From: JBBSHE01 sp038253325
GTDB taxonomy: Bacteria; Actinomycetota; Actinomycetes; Propionibacteriales; Nocardioidaceae
Direction of reading: 5' to 3'
DNA: 57,025 nt
Assembly: GCA_038253325.1 (NCBI GenBank)
Contig: JBBSHE010000019.1
Location: 1-57,025 of the forward strand
Shown: one piece after another, positions 38,641-47,655 of the stretch
Layout: every line of letters starts with the position of its first letter
Position numbering within the stretch: position 1 is the stretch's first letter
The notes under the pieces: model-generated
The model's database searches: none
Told to the model about the DNA's origin: nothing
Seen by the model: the letters and a program-made list of their open reading frames with translations, nothing else
Position numbers and translations under genes: made by a program

Positions 38641-39885
38641 TCAACCGAGCGGGCCGGTGTAGGAGCCCTCGATCGGAGTGCTCTTGCCCAGCGCGGTGAT
38701 GCCTTCGTCGGTCACGGTGAATCCACGCTCACCGTCGAGTTCGGCGTCGACGCCGATCTCGAACCCGTCCGGAACGACGATGTTCTTGTCCAAGATCGCG
38801 TTCACGACGCGTGCGCCCGGTCCGACCCGGACGTTGTCCATGAGGACGCTGCGCTCCACGGACGCGCCGGTGGCGACGTAGGCGTTGCTCCCGATCACCG
38901 ACTCATGAACCGCCGCGCCGGACACGATCGACCCCTGGCACACGATCGAGTCGTTGGCCACCGCGTCCTCGACGAATTTGGCACCCGGTAGCTGCGGATG
39001 CGATGTGAAGATCGGCCACTGCGTGTTGTACAGGTTGAACGGCGGTTCGACGGACACCAGGTCGAGATGGGCTTCGTGGTACGAGCCGAGCGTACCGACG
39101 TCGCGCCAGTAGTCGCGGTCGTACGCCGTCGAACCGGGGACCACGTTCGCCTTGAAGTCGTACACCGCCGCCTGCCCGCGGTCCACGAACGCCGGGATGA
39201 TGTCGCCACCCATGTCGTGGCGTGACGTCGCCTCGGCGGCGTCCTTCTCCAGCGCGGCCACCAGCGCGTCGGCGGTGAAAACGTAGTTGCCCATCGACGC
39301 GAACGACTCCTCCGGGTTGTCGACCAGACCGGGAGGCTCGGCCGGCTTCTCCAGGAACTGGTTGATCCGCTGCCCACTCGCGTCCGTCTCGATCACACCG
39401 AACTCGGTCGCCTTCGTGCGTTGAACCCGAATCCCGGCAACGGTGGCCTCGGCTCCCGACTCGACGTGCGCCGCCACCATCTGCGAGGCATCCATCCGGT
39501 ACACGTGGTCGGCCCCGAACACGACGATGATGTCGGGCTCGTCGTCGACGATGAGATTCATCGACTGGTAGATCGCGTCCGCACTGCCGAGGTACCACTG
39601 CTTTCCGCGGCGCTGTTGAGCCGGCACCGGCGTGACGTAGTTCCCCAGCAGGGTCGACAACCTCCACGTGAACGAGATGTGCCGGTCCAGCGAGTGTGAC
39701 TTGTACTGGGTGAGCACGCAGAGACGGAGGTAGCCCGCGTTGACCAGGTTCGAGAGGGCGAAGTCGATCAGCCGGTAGCTGCCACCGAACGGAACTGCGG
39801 GCTTCGACCGGTCGGCCGTCAGCGGCATCAACCGCTTGCCCTCACCGCCGGCGAGGACGATCCCGAGGACCCGGGGCTTGGCCAT
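38641..39885 (-). CDS. glgC: Glucose-1-phosphate adenylyltransferase
   Basis: Makes ADP-glucose from ATP and glucose 1-phosphate for glycogen, or with GlgM for maltose 1-phosphate. The 414-residue protein has the nucleotidyltransferase signature VLAGGEGKRLMPLTADRSKP at the N-terminus, then WYLGSADAIYQSMNLI, VVFGADHVYRMD, GVIETDASGQRINQFLEKP, and a left-handed helix domain after residue ~290 (SIVCQGSIVSGAAVHESVIG). Length and motifs are standard. It is divergent from glgM across 98 bp and followed closely by the gamma-glutamyltransferase gene. Confidence 0.96.
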   Translation of the reverse strand: MAKPRVLGIVLAGGEGKRLMPLTADRSKPAVPFGGSYRLIDFALSNLVNAGYLRLCVLTQYKSHSLDRHISFTWRLSTLLGNYVTPVPAQQRRGKQWYLGSADAIYQSMNLIVDDEPDIIVVFGADHVYRMDASQMVAAHVESGAEATVAGIRVQRTKATEFGVIETDASGQRINQFLEKPAEPPGLVDNPEESFASMGNYVFTADALVAALEKDAAEATSRHDMGGDIIPAFVDRGQAAVYDFKANVVPGSTAYDRDYWRDVGTLGSYHEAHLDLVSVEPPFNLYNTQWPIFTSHPQLPGAKFVEDAVANDSIVCQGSIVSGAAVHESVIGSNAYVATGASVERSVLMDNVRVGPGARVVNAILDKNIVVPDGFEIGVDAELDGERGFTVTDEGITALGKSTPIEGSYTGPLG

Positions 39886-39969
39886 GTCCGGACACTAGCG
39901 CGACCGTCGCCGGATCGGGCTGGTCCCGTCCAGATCCGGTCGGTTCGGGCCGGCAGACCCGCCGGTCGA

Positions 39970-39975
39970 TAGTCT
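39970..39975 (+). promoter_or_regulatory. -10 box of glgM
   Basis: TAGTCT, 8 nt before the ATG at 39984, with no ribosome site between. It suggests a leaderless or nearly leaderless message. Confidence 0.38.
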
Positions 39976-39983
39976 CGGCGGCT

Positions 39984-41162
39984 ATGAGGGTCGGACTGAT
40001 CACCCGCGAGTTCCCGCCGTACGTCTACGGTGGCGCGGGGGTGCACGTCGACTTCCTGTCGCGGGAGCTGCGGTCGCTCGTCGACCTCGAGGTGCTCGCG
40101 CTGGGCGAGCCGCGGGACGGTGCCCGTACGGTCGTCGAGGCCGACCCCAGGTTCCCGGACGCCAACCCGGCACTGCAGACGATGTCGGCCGATCTCGCGG
40201 TGACCGCGCTCGCCGCCGACCGGGAGCTCGTGCACTCACACACGTGGTACGCCAACCTGGCAGGCCATCTCGCAAAGCTGCTGTACGACATCCCCCACGT
40301 GGTGACGGCGCACTCGCTCGAACCCCGCAGGCCGTGGAAGGCCGAGCAGCTGCAAGGCGGGTACCGGTTGTCGTCGTGGGCCGAGCGAACGGCGTACGAG
40401 GCTGCCGACGCAGTGATCGCCGTCAGTCACGGCATGGCTGCCGACGTGCGCGCGTGCTACCCCGACGTCGCCGAGGACCGGCTGCATGTCGTCTACAACG
40501 GAATCGACGCCGACTTCTACCGTCCTGATCCCGCCCGCGATGTGCTGGAGCACCTCGGCGTCGATGGGGAGCGCCCGTACGTCACGTTCGTCGGCCGGAT
40601 CACCCGGCAGAAGGGGGTGCAGCACCTGCTTCGCGCCGGCCTGCGGTTCGACCCGGCGGTCCAGATCGTCATGCTGGCCGGGGCCGCGGACACTCCAGCG
40701 CTGAAGCAGGAGACTGACGAGGCGATTGCGGTGCTGTCCGCAGCGCGGACTGGCGTGGTCGTCGTCTCCGAGATGGTCCCGCGCGAGACCGTCCGGCAGG
40801 TGCTCACGCATGCGCTCGCGTTCGTCTGCCCTTCGGTGTACGAGCCGCTCGGCATCGTCAACCTGGAGGCGATGGCGTGTGGGACCGCGGTGGTCGCGAG
40901 CGCCGTAGGTGGCATCCCCGAAGTCGTCGACGACGGGGAGACCGGGATCCTCGCGGCGTACGACGAGTCCGAACCCGAGGTGTTCGAGCGGCGACTCGCC
41001 GACGCCGTCAACGCGCTCGCGCACACCCCGGAGCTCGCCGAGACGATGGGTGCCGCCGGCCGCGCCCGGGCGGTTGCGGAGTTCGACTGGTCGAAGATCG
41101 CCCGGCAGACCGTGGATATCTACACCTCCCTGCTGCCCCTTCCGGCCCACCCCTCCCAGTGA
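39984..41162 (+). CDS. glgM: Glycogen synthase / maltose-1-phosphate synthase, actinobacterial GT4 type
   Basis: A 392-residue GT-B enzyme of family GT4, the actinobacterial form once named GlgA (TIGR02149). Known relatives use ADP-glucose and glucose 1-phosphate to make maltose 1-phosphate for the GlgE route; direct glycogen extension has also been proposed. Motifs: LITREFPPYVYGGAGVHVDF (donor loop), ELVHSHTWYANLAGHLAKLL, FVGRITRQKGVQHLLRA, and CPSVYEPLGIVNLEAMACGT, whose E-x7-E pair binds the nucleotide sugar. GlgE and branching enzyme genes are not in the window. It pairs with divergent glgC. Confidence 0.92.
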   Translation: MRVGLITREFPPYVYGGAGVHVDFLSRELRSLVDLEVLALGEPRDGARTVVEADPRFPDANPALQTMSADLAVTALAADRELVHSHTWYANLAGHLAKLLYDIPHVVTAHSLEPRRPWKAEQLQGGYRLSSWAERTAYEAADAVIAVSHGMAADVRACYPDVAEDRLHVVYNGIDADFYRPDPARDVLEHLGVDGERPYVTFVGRITRQKGVQHLLRAGLRFDPAVQIVMLAGAADTPALKQETDEAIAVLSAARTGVVVVSEMVPRETVRQVLTHALAFVCPSVYEPLGIVNLEAMACGTAVVASAVGGIPEVVDDGETGILAAYDESEPEVFERRLADAVNALAHTPELAETMGAAGRARAVAEFDWSKIARQTVDIYTSLLPLPAHPSQ

Positions 41163-41172
41163 GGTGCCCGAA

Positions 41173-41856
41173 ATGATCGACCAGGACCTGGTCGCGCGGG
41201 TACGCCAGGGACTGGCCGAGCGCGCCGACGATACGAGGGCGGTCGGCATGCAGGCGTACATGAAGTCCTCGATGCCCTGCCGAGGCGTTCCCAGGCCGGA
41301 AGTGCGCAATGTCTGCGCGGACGTTTTCCGCGAGCACCGGTTGCCGGACCGGAGCGGCTGGGAAGCGACGATCCACGAGCTGTGGGACCACGCGGCGTTC
41401 CGCGAAGAACGTTACGCCGCCACCATGCTCGCCGGGCACCGCTCGTACCGGAGCCTCCAGTCCGCCGAGACGCTTCCGTTGTACGAGCACCTGATCACGA
41501 CGGGCGCTTGGTGGGATCATGTCGACGACGTCTCGCACCACGTCGGGGCCGTCCTGCGCAACGACCGTGCCCGCGCGACGCCCCCTATCCGGAGCTGGCG
41601 CCGCCATCCCGTGTTCTGGATGCGCCGTAGCGCAATCATCTGCCAGCTCGGGCACAAGTCGGAGACGGACCCGGGGCTGCTGACCGCATGCACCGAGTCG
41701 AACCTCGGCGATCCCGAGTTCTTCGTTCGCAAGGCGATCGGCTGGGCGCTACGCGAGTACGCGAGGTCCGAGCCCGAGTGGGTGCGGGTGTTCGTACTCG
41801 CACACCAGACGGACATGTCGCCGTTGTCCCGACGGGAGGCGACCAAGCACCTGTGA
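41173..41856 (+). CDS. DNA alkylation repair protein (AlkD-like HEAT-repeat glycosylase)
   Basis: A 227-residue all-helical protein that in relatives removes bulky or cationic alkylated bases. Family segments: MQAYMKSSMPCRGVPRPEVR near the start, LWDHAAFREERYAATMLA, TTGAWWDHVDDVSHHVGAVL (the Trp and Asp used for catalysis in AlkD), WRRHPVFWMRRSAIICQL, and FFVRKAIGWALREYARSEPE. The ATG at 41173 lies 10 bp after the glgM stop, and the longer frame inside glgM is a shadow. Confidence 0.9.
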   Translation: MIDQDLVARVRQGLAERADDTRAVGMQAYMKSSMPCRGVPRPEVRNVCADVFREHRLPDRSGWEATIHELWDHAAFREERYAATMLAGHRSYRSLQSAETLPLYEHLITTGAWWDHVDDVSHHVGAVLRNDRARATPPIRSWRRHPVFWMRRSAIICQLGHKSETDPGLLTACTESNLGDPEFFVRKAIGWALREYARSEPEWVRVFVLAHQTDMSPLSRREATKHL

Positions 41857-41951
41857 GACCCGAACGAGGGGGCGACGGCGCTTCCCGGGGCGCGGGTTCG
41901 ACACGCCGGAACCACGCGCCTTCCGTTACCTCGGCAGGTGCGGAGGGTCGA

Positions 41952-42563
41952 GTGACGGTTACTGCTCCCGACCAGCGAGCGCTGGTTGGGTCGGTCGTGC
42001 CGCTCGATGCGCGCAGGCCCGCCGACGTCGACGCACTGTTCGCCGCCCTCGACGACCCACGCGTCTGGGAGAGCGGGTACGGCGGCGGGCCGGCCGGCCG
42101 ACCCGCCGACCGGGCGGCGCTGCAGAGCAAGCTGGACACGCCGGGCTCGGGCGACGGCGGCCCGCTGCGCGCCCAATACGTCGTCCGGCGGGTCGCCGAT
42201 CAGCGTGTCGTTCGTACGTCGACGCTCGGCGACATCGACCTCGCAAACGCCCGCGGACACGTCGGCTGGACGGCCTACCACCCCGACGTCTGGGGATCGG
42301 TCGTCAACCCGGAGTGCAAGCTGCTGTTGCTCGGTCACGCGTTCGAGGACTGCGGCCTGGAACGCCTCAAGCTGCAGACCGACGCCGACCTCAACGCCCG
42401 GTCGCAGGCGGCGATCGTCAAGCTGGGCGCACAGTTCGAGGGCATCCTCCGTCACCACGTCCGCCGTGCGGACGGTTCGTGGCGCGACACCGCCGTTTTC
42501 TCGATCCTGCGGGCGGAGTGGCCGGCCGTCCGCGAGGCGCTGCTACGGCGCATCCACGGCTGA
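41952..42563 (+). CDS. GNAT family N-acetyltransferase (RimJ/RimL-like)
   Basis: A 203-residue acetyltransferase. The coenzyme A fold is seen in QYVVRRVADQRVVRTSTLGD, GHVGWTAYHPDVWGSVVNPE, then CKLLLLGHAFEDCGLERLKL and ARSQAAIVKLGAQFEGILRH, the typical C-terminal RimJ/RimL pattern, ending with WRDTAVFSILRAEW. It may acetylate a protein N-terminus or a small amine; the target is unknown. GTG 41952 follows GGAGG by 5 nt. 17 bp separate it from the deformylase gene. Confidence 0.87.
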   Translation: MTVTAPDQRALVGSVVPLDARRPADVDALFAALDDPRVWESGYGGGPAGRPADRAALQSKLDTPGSGDGGPLRAQYVVRRVADQRVVRTSTLGDIDLANARGHVGWTAYHPDVWGSVVNPECKLLLLGHAFEDCGLERLKLQTDADLNARSQAAIVKLGAQFEGILRHHVRRADGSWRDTAVFSILRAEWPAVREALLRRIHG

Positions 42564-42568
42564 CTCGG

Positions 42569-42574
42569 TATCTT
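42569..42574 (+). promoter_or_regulatory. -10 box of def
   Basis: TATCTT, 6 nt before the GTG at 42581, no ribosome site. It supports this GTG as a leaderless start rather than a longer frame inside the acetyltransferase gene. Confidence 0.42.
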
Positions 42575-42580
42575 CGGCCC

Positions 42581-43150
42581 GTGTCGAGTCTGCCGATCGA
42601 TGGTGCGGTCCACCCGATTGTCCGCTGGGGTACCCCTGTCATGCATCGCCGGTCGATGATGGTCGAGTCGTTCGACGACACGCTGAGCCGGCTGGTCGCC
42701 GACCTGGTTGCCACGATGCGCGCGGCGGACGGTGTCGGACTGGCGGCGAACCAGATCGGTGTCGACCTCGCGGTATTCGTGTTCGACTGTCCCGACGACC
42801 ATCGCGGACGCCACGAGGGCATCGTCTGCAACCCCCGGTTGACCGTTCCGGAGGGACGCGACCGCACCCTCGAGGAGTGCGAGGAAGGGTGTCTGTCACT
42901 TCCGGGCGCGTACGTCCCGCTGGCACGCGCCGACTTCGCCGCGGTCGACGGAGTTGGCATCACCGGCGAACCGGTTCACTACGAGGGCGGTGGGTTGTTC
43001 GCGCGCTGCCTCCAGCACGAGACCGACCACTGTTTCGGTACGGTTTTCGGCGACCGGCTCGCCAACCGCGTCCGCAAGAAGCTGCTCACCGAAGCCGAGG
43101 CGTCGGCGCCGAACTACCCACCGGACTGGCCGGCCGGTGTGGGAGGCTAG
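42581..43150 (+). CDS. def: Peptide deformylase
   Basis: Removes the formyl group from the first methionine of new proteins. The three catalytic motifs are present: GVGLAANQIGVD (motif 1), EEGCLSLPG (motif 2, metal Cys) and LQHETDHCFG (motif 3, HExxH). At 189 residues the length is normal. The ABC-2 permease gene begins 6 bp after its stop and uses a ribosome site within its last codons. The neighbouring RimJ/RimL-type acetyltransferase fits a theme of protein N-terminus processing, but that is only suggestive. Confidence 0.95.
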   Translation: MSSLPIDGAVHPIVRWGTPVMHRRSMMVESFDDTLSRLVADLVATMRAADGVGLAANQIGVDLAVFVFDCPDDHRGRHEGIVCNPRLTVPEGRDRTLEECEEGCLSLPGAYVPLARADFAAVDGVGITGEPVHYEGGGLFARCLQHETDHCFGTVFGDRLANRVRKKLLTEAEASAPNYPPDWPAGVGG

Positions 43151-43156
43151 CGCGTT

Positions 43157-43984
43157 GTGCGCACGACCGGTGAAAGACAGCGATTGGGCCCGCTCGCCGC
43201 GATCGCAGGGCGCAGCTTCCAGCGGTACGCCACCTACCGTACGGCGACGTTCGCCGGACTGTTCACGAACGCGATGTTCGGGGTCTTCGTGGCCTACACA
43301 TTCATCGCGCTGTGGTCGCAGAAGCCGCACCTCGGGGGGTATGACCGGACCGACGCCGTCACGTTCGTCTGGATCGCCCAGGCATTGATCATGCCCGTCG
43401 CAACCTGGGGCGGCGGGTTCCAGGCTGACTTCTCCGAGCGGATCCGCAGCGGCGACATCGCGATCGACCTCTATCGGCCGACCGGGTTCATCCCGTGGTG
43501 GCTCGCCGTCGACCTCGGCCGGGCGAGCTTCCACTTCCTGGGCCGGTCCGTCCCGACGATCATGGTCGGTGCTCTGCTCTTCGACCTGCGGATGCCGGCG
43601 ACCGCGGCAACATGGCTGCTGGTGGTCCTCGCCGCGTACCTCGCCGTCGTCGTGAGCTTCGGAATCCGCTTCCTGGTCAGCCTCACGGCGTTCTGGTTGC
43701 TCGACTCACAGGGCGTCGAACAGGTCGCGACGATCCTCGGGATGTTCTGCAGCGGCATGATCTTGCCGCTCGTGGTCTTCCCTGGTCTCGCGGGCGACCT
43801 GCTGCGAGGTGCACCCTGGGCGGCGTTCATCCAGGTACCCGCCGACATCTGGCTTGGGAAGCGAACCGGTTTCGCCGTCGCCCGCGGAGTCGCGTTCCAG
43901 GTCGGATGGGCCGTGCTGCTCCTCGGCGCTTCGTACGTCGCGCTGCGCCGGGCCGAGCACAAGGTGGTGGTGCAGGGTGGTTGA
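43157..43984 (+). CDS. ABC-2 type transporter permease
   Basis: A 275-residue membrane protein with six predicted helices, such as MFGVFVAYTFIALWSQ, AATWLLVVLAAYLAVVVSFG and ATILGMFCSGMILPLVVFPG. The N-terminus (FQRYATYRTATFAGLFTNAM) matches the ABC2_membrane_6 group, whose genes come as two permeases plus an ATPase; one member system exports viologens. GTG 43157 uses GGGAGG within the def gene. It overlaps the next permease gene by 8 bp. Confidence 0.87.
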   Translation: MRTTGERQRLGPLAAIAGRSFQRYATYRTATFAGLFTNAMFGVFVAYTFIALWSQKPHLGGYDRTDAVTFVWIAQALIMPVATWGGGFQADFSERIRSGDIAIDLYRPTGFIPWWLAVDLGRASFHFLGRSVPTIMVGALLFDLRMPATAATWLLVVLAAYLAVVVSFGIRFLVSLTAFWLLDSQGVEQVATILGMFCSGMILPLVVFPGLAGDLLRGAPWAAFIQVPADIWLGKRTGFAVARGVAFQVGWAVLLLGASYVALRRAEHKVVVQGG

Positions 43985-44780
43985 GTCGATTCGCGCGTAC
44001 GTCCTGCTGTCCGGAATCTGGGTGCGCTCGACGATGGCGTACCGCACGTCGTTCGTCATCATGACCGTTTCACAGTTCGCGATCACGTTCGTGGACTTCG
44101 TCGCGTTGCTGGTCATGTTCAGTCGCGTCGACCAGCTCGGCGGTTTCAGCCTGTCCGAGATCGCGCTCCTGTACGGCACGTCGAGCCTCGCCCTGGGCGT
44201 GGCCGACCTCGCGCTGGGCAACATTGAGCACCTCGGCCGCCGGGTCCGCGACGGCAGCTTCGATCAGATGCTCATCCGGCCGGTTCCCGCGCTGGTCTCG
44301 ATGTGTGCCGACAGGTTCGCCCTGCGCCGCGTCGGCCGAGTGGGCCAAGGTGCACTGGTCCTTGGCTGGGCGCTGCTCAACGCCCCCGTCGACTGGACCG
44401 CTGCGCGGGTCGTCATGACGATGGCGATGGTGCTCAGTGCGACCCTGATCTTTGCATCGATCTTCGTCCTCGGCGGCGCCATCCAGTTCTGGTCGTCCGA
44501 CAGCGCGGAGGTGGCCAACGCGTTCACGTACGGCGGCAACTTCCTGACGCAGTACCCGATGGCGATCTACCCCGCCGAGCTCGTCCGCGGTGTCACATTC
44601 CTCATCCCGGTGGCGTTCGTCAACTGGTACCCGACGCTCTACCTGCTGGACCGGCCCGACCCGTTCGGATTCCCGAGCGTCCTTCGGTTCCTCTCTCCCG
44701 CGGTCGCGGTGCTGGTCGTTGCCGTGACCGGGCTGGTGTGGCGGACCGGGTTGCGCCGCTACCGGAGTACGGGGAGCTGA
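43977..44780 (+). CDS. ABC-2 type transporter permease
   Basis: A 267-residue partner permease, again with about six helices. It begins VVESIRAYVLLSGIWVRSTM and has GNIEHLGRRVRDGSFDQMLI, RPVPALVSMCADRF and TQYPMAIYPAELVRGVTFLI. These match the DUF990-type half of the two-permease exporters. The start GTG lies inside the last codons of the first permease gene, and the ATPase gene follows after 3 bp, so all three are coupled. Confidence 0.87.
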   Translation: MVESIRAYVLLSGIWVRSTMAYRTSFVIMTVSQFAITFVDFVALLVMFSRVDQLGGFSLSEIALLYGTSSLALGVADLALGNIEHLGRRVRDGSFDQMLIRPVPALVSMCADRFALRRVGRVGQGALVLGWALLNAPVDWTAARVVMTMAMVLSATLIFASIFVLGGAIQFWSSDSAEVANAFTYGGNFLTQYPMAIYPAELVRGVTFLIPVAFVNWYPTLYLLDRPDPFGFPSVLRFLSPAVAVLVVAVTGLVWRTGLRRYRSTGS

Positions 44781-44783
44781 GGA

Positions 44784-45749
44784 ATGCCACTGATCGAGGT
44801 GGACGACGTGCGCCGGGAGTTCCGGATCCGCCGCAAGTCGGGCCGGCTTCGCCGTACGGTCCACACCGTCGCTGCCGTCGACGGCATATCGTTCGCCATC
44901 GACGCCGGCGAGGTGGTGGGGTACATCGGACCGAACGGCGCCGGCAAGTCCACCACGATCAAGATGCTGACCGGGATCCTGGTGCCGACGGCCGGGACGA
45001 TCCGAGTCGCGGGACTCGAACCGTGGCGGCAGCGGACCACCCTCGCGCGACGGATGGGTGTCGTCTTCGGTCAACGGACGACGCTGTGGTGGGACCTGCC
45101 GTTGCGTGACAGCTTCGACCTGCTCCGCCGGATCTACCGGGTCCCGCCCGATCGTTACCGGGCAAACCTCGACGAGTTCACCGAGACGCTCGGACTGGCC
45201 GAGTTCCTCGACACCCCCGTCCGGCAGCTGTCGCTCGGTCAGCGGATGCGCGGCGACATTGCGGCATCTTTGCTCCACGACCCCGAGATCGTCTACCTCG
45301 ACGAGCCGACGATCGGTCTCGACGTCGTCAGCAAGTCCGCGCTGCGGGCATTCCTGCAACGGATCCACGACGAACGCAACATCACCATCCTCCTCACGAC
45401 CCACGACCTCACCGATATCGAGCAGCTGAGCTCCCGGGTGATGGTGATCGACCACGGCCGGATGGTGTTCGACGGCCGGCTCGCGGAGCTCAGGCGCATC
45501 GGTGGCGCGTCCCGCACGCTGGTCGTCGACCTGACCGAGCCGCGGGCGCCGGTGCGGCTCGCGGGCGCCACCACGGTGAAGGTCGACGGGCCACGGCAGT
45601 GGGTGACCTTTCCGGCGGAGTCGAGCGCGGCACCGTACGTCGCCGCTCTTGCACGCGACTACCCGCTCGCAGATCTAGCCATCCTCGAGCCGAGCATCGA
45701 GGACGTCATCAGCCGCATCTACGCCGAAGGCATCCCTCCTTCCCCTTGA
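44784..45749 (+). CDS. ABC transporter ATP-binding protein (ABC-2 exporter)
   Basis: A 321-residue ATPase driving the two permeases encoded just upstream. Walker A is GPNGAGKST, the Q loop VVFGQRTTLWWDLPLRDSFD, the signature QLSLGQRMRGDIAASLLHDP, Walker B IVYLDEPTIGLD, and the switch His in LLTTHDL. The C-terminal ~80 residues form the extension seen in DrrA-like exporter ATPases. ATG follows CTGAGGA. The substrate is not known; drugs, viologen-like cations and lipids are possible. Confidence 0.93.
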   Translation: MPLIEVDDVRREFRIRRKSGRLRRTVHTVAAVDGISFAIDAGEVVGYIGPNGAGKSTTIKMLTGILVPTAGTIRVAGLEPWRQRTTLARRMGVVFGQRTTLWWDLPLRDSFDLLRRIYRVPPDRYRANLDEFTETLGLAEFLDTPVRQLSLGQRMRGDIAASLLHDPEIVYLDEPTIGLDVVSKSALRAFLQRIHDERNITILLTTHDLTDIEQLSSRVMVIDHGRMVFDGRLAELRRIGGASRTLVVDLTEPRAPVRLAGATTVKVDGPRQWVTFPAESSAAPYVAALARDYPLADLAILEPSIEDVISRIYAEGIPPSP

Positions 45750-45790
45750 GCCGAAGCCGCAGCGATCCGTCACCTGCTTGACGCGATTGG

Positions 45791-46630
45791 GTGAACAGTT
45801 TGCGGCATCATCGACGGGTGGACTCCGACCGTGAGCTGATCAGCAGCGCCACCAACCCCCTGGTCAAACGGATCCGGCTCCTGGACCGGCGCCGGCACCG
45901 AGAGCAGCAGCACGCCTTCGTCGTCGAAGGAGTTGCGCCGGTGTGGCAGGCGGTGGAGGCCGGTGCCGACATCGAGACGATCGTCACAGCCCCGACCCTG
46001 CTGGCCGGGTCACCGGCAGCTGACCTGGTCGCGTCCCAGCGCGCCGCCGGCGTAGCGGTCGCCGAGCTCACCGCCGACCTGTTCAGCCGGTTGTCAAACC
46101 GGGACGGGCCGTCCGGTCTCGCCGCGATCATCAATGGCCACCTCGGCCGGCTCGATGCGCTGGAGGTGCCGGTGGACGGGTTCATGGTCGCGCTTCACGA
46201 GGTCGCCAACCCCGGGAACCTCGGTACGATCATCCGGACCGCTGACGGGTTCGGTGCGGCGGGTCTGATCTTGGTGGGGAACAGTGCCGACCCCTACGCA
46301 CCGGCGGCCGTCAAGGCGTCGATGGGTTCGCTGTTCCACCTTCCCCTGGTCCGCGGCGACAGCCTCGCGTCGTTCTTCGACTGGGCGGTGTCGTCCGGCG
46401 TCCATACGCTGACGACGTCTGCTCGTGCATCCACACCACTCGCTGCAATGGCGCTCGAGCCGCCGGTCGCGATTCTCCTCGGCAGTGAACGCGTTGGTCT
46501 TCCCACCGACGCATTGGGCCGCGGTGCCCAACAGGTGAGGATCCCGATGGTGGGGCACGCGACGTCGCTCAACCTCTCCGTCGCGGCGGGGATCTTGATG
46601 TACGAAGTCCGGCGGCGGCTGGCCCGATGA
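45791..46630 (+). CDS. SpoU/TrmH family RNA methyltransferase
   Basis: A 279-residue enzyme methylating a ribose 2'-OH in tRNA or rRNA, using S-adenosylmethionine in a knotted fold. N-terminal substrate-binding part: ISSATNPLVKRIRLLDRRRH and FVVEGVAPVWQAVEAGADIE. The three knot motifs are NPGNLGTIIRTADGFGA, AILLGSERVGLP and IPMVGHATSLNLSVAAGILM. The first GTG is 45791; a second GTG at 45818 also fits the family and is the alternative start. It overlaps the hydrolase gene by 4 bp. Confidence 0.93.
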   Translation: MNSLRHHRRVDSDRELISSATNPLVKRIRLLDRRRHREQQHAFVVEGVAPVWQAVEAGADIETIVTAPTLLAGSPAADLVASQRAAGVAVAELTADLFSRLSNRDGPSGLAAIINGHLGRLDALEVPVDGFMVALHEVANPGNLGTIIRTADGFGAAGLILVGNSADPYAPAAVKASMGSLFHLPLVRGDSLASFFDWAVSSGVHTLTTSARASTPLAAMALEPPVAILLGSERVGLPTDALGRGAQQVRIPMVGHATSLNLSVAAGILMYEVRRRLAR

Positions 46631-47631
46631 GGGCGGCACCGTCGGTGGGAGCGGTAGGGGCGATGAGGCAGGATGAGGACGTGGAGCAGACCGACGTCCT
46701 CGGCGAACCGTACTCGTCGGAGCGGATCGAGCTACCCGATGACGACGAGGGGGCCGTCGTCGCGACGCTCGTCCACCGTCGCGCCGACAAGCCGTCCGGT
46801 CGGGCGGTCATGCACGTCCACGGTTTCAGCGACTACTTCTTCCAAACCGCGTTCGCCGAGTTCTTCACCGGCCGCGGCTACGACTTCTACGCAGTCGACC
46901 TCCGCAAGTGCGGACGGTCGCTGCTCTCACACCAGACCCCGAACTTCTGCCGCGACCTGGCCGAGTACGACGCCGAGCTGGACGCGGCGCTCGATCTGAT
47001 CCGCCGTCGCGACGGCCACGCGCAGCTCATCGTGAGCGGGCACTCGACCGGGGGGCTGATCGTTCCGCTCTGGCTCGCTTCCGAAGGCCGGTCGTCGCAC
47101 GTCGACGGCGTCTTGCTGAACAGCCCGTGGCTCGACCTACAGGGGTCGTTCCTGCTGCGTACGGCGGGCGCACAGGCGGCACTCAACCAGATCGGACAGC
47201 GCCGCCCGTACTCGGTCATCCCGCGCGGAGTCAATGCGTTGTACGCCGAGAGCCTGCATCAGGACCTGCGCGGCGAGTGGGACTTCGACCTCACCTGGAA
47301 ACCGAGGGAGAGCATCCCCGTCCGGGCCGGCTGGTTACGCGCGATCCGCGCCGGGCATCGACGGATCCATCGCGGCATCCCGCTTGATCTCCCGATGCTC
47401 GTGGTGACCTCGATGCGCAGCTCCGCTCCCCAGCAGTGGGACGACGACGTCACGTCCACCGACGTCGTTCTCGACGTCCGGCAGATGGCGAGATGGGCAC
47501 CGCTGTTGTCGACACACCTCACCCTGATCCGCGTGCCGGATGCGATGCACGACGTCTTCTTGTCACCGAAGGACATCCGCGACGCGGCATTCGAGCACGT
47601 CGAGCGTTGGCTCGGGGCTTACCTGCCGTGA
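46627..47631 (+). CDS. Alpha/beta hydrolase (serine hydrolase / lysophospholipase-like)
   Basis: About 334 residues. The nucleophile elbow is LIVSGHSTGGLIVPLW; upstream are VMHVHGFSDYFFQTAFAEFF and FYAVDLRKCGRSL, the usual oxyanion and DLRGxGxS segments with a Cys variation; the last His is in VPDAMHDVFLSPKD. The family contains monoacylglycerol lipases and other esterases. ATG 46627 overlaps the methyltransferase stop (ATGA), but the first dozen residues look unconserved and ATG 46663 is an equal choice. No signal peptide. Confidence 0.87.
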   Translation: MRAAPSVGAVGAMRQDEDVEQTDVLGEPYSSERIELPDDDEGAVVATLVHRRADKPSGRAVMHVHGFSDYFFQTAFAEFFTGRGYDFYAVDLRKCGRSLLSHQTPNFCRDLAEYDAELDAALDLIRRRDGHAQLIVSGHSTGGLIVPLWLASEGRSSHVDGVLLNSPWLDLQGSFLLRTAGAQAALNQIGQRRPYSVIPRGVNALYAESLHQDLRGEWDFDLTWKPRESIPVRAGWLRAIRAGHRRIHRGIPLDLPMLVVTSMRSSAPQQWDDDVTSTDVVLDVRQMARWAPLLSTHLTLIRVPDAMHDVFLSPKDIRDAAFEHVERWLGAYLP

Positions 47632-47655
47632 ACGCTCCGCAGTTGCGGTGAGCGA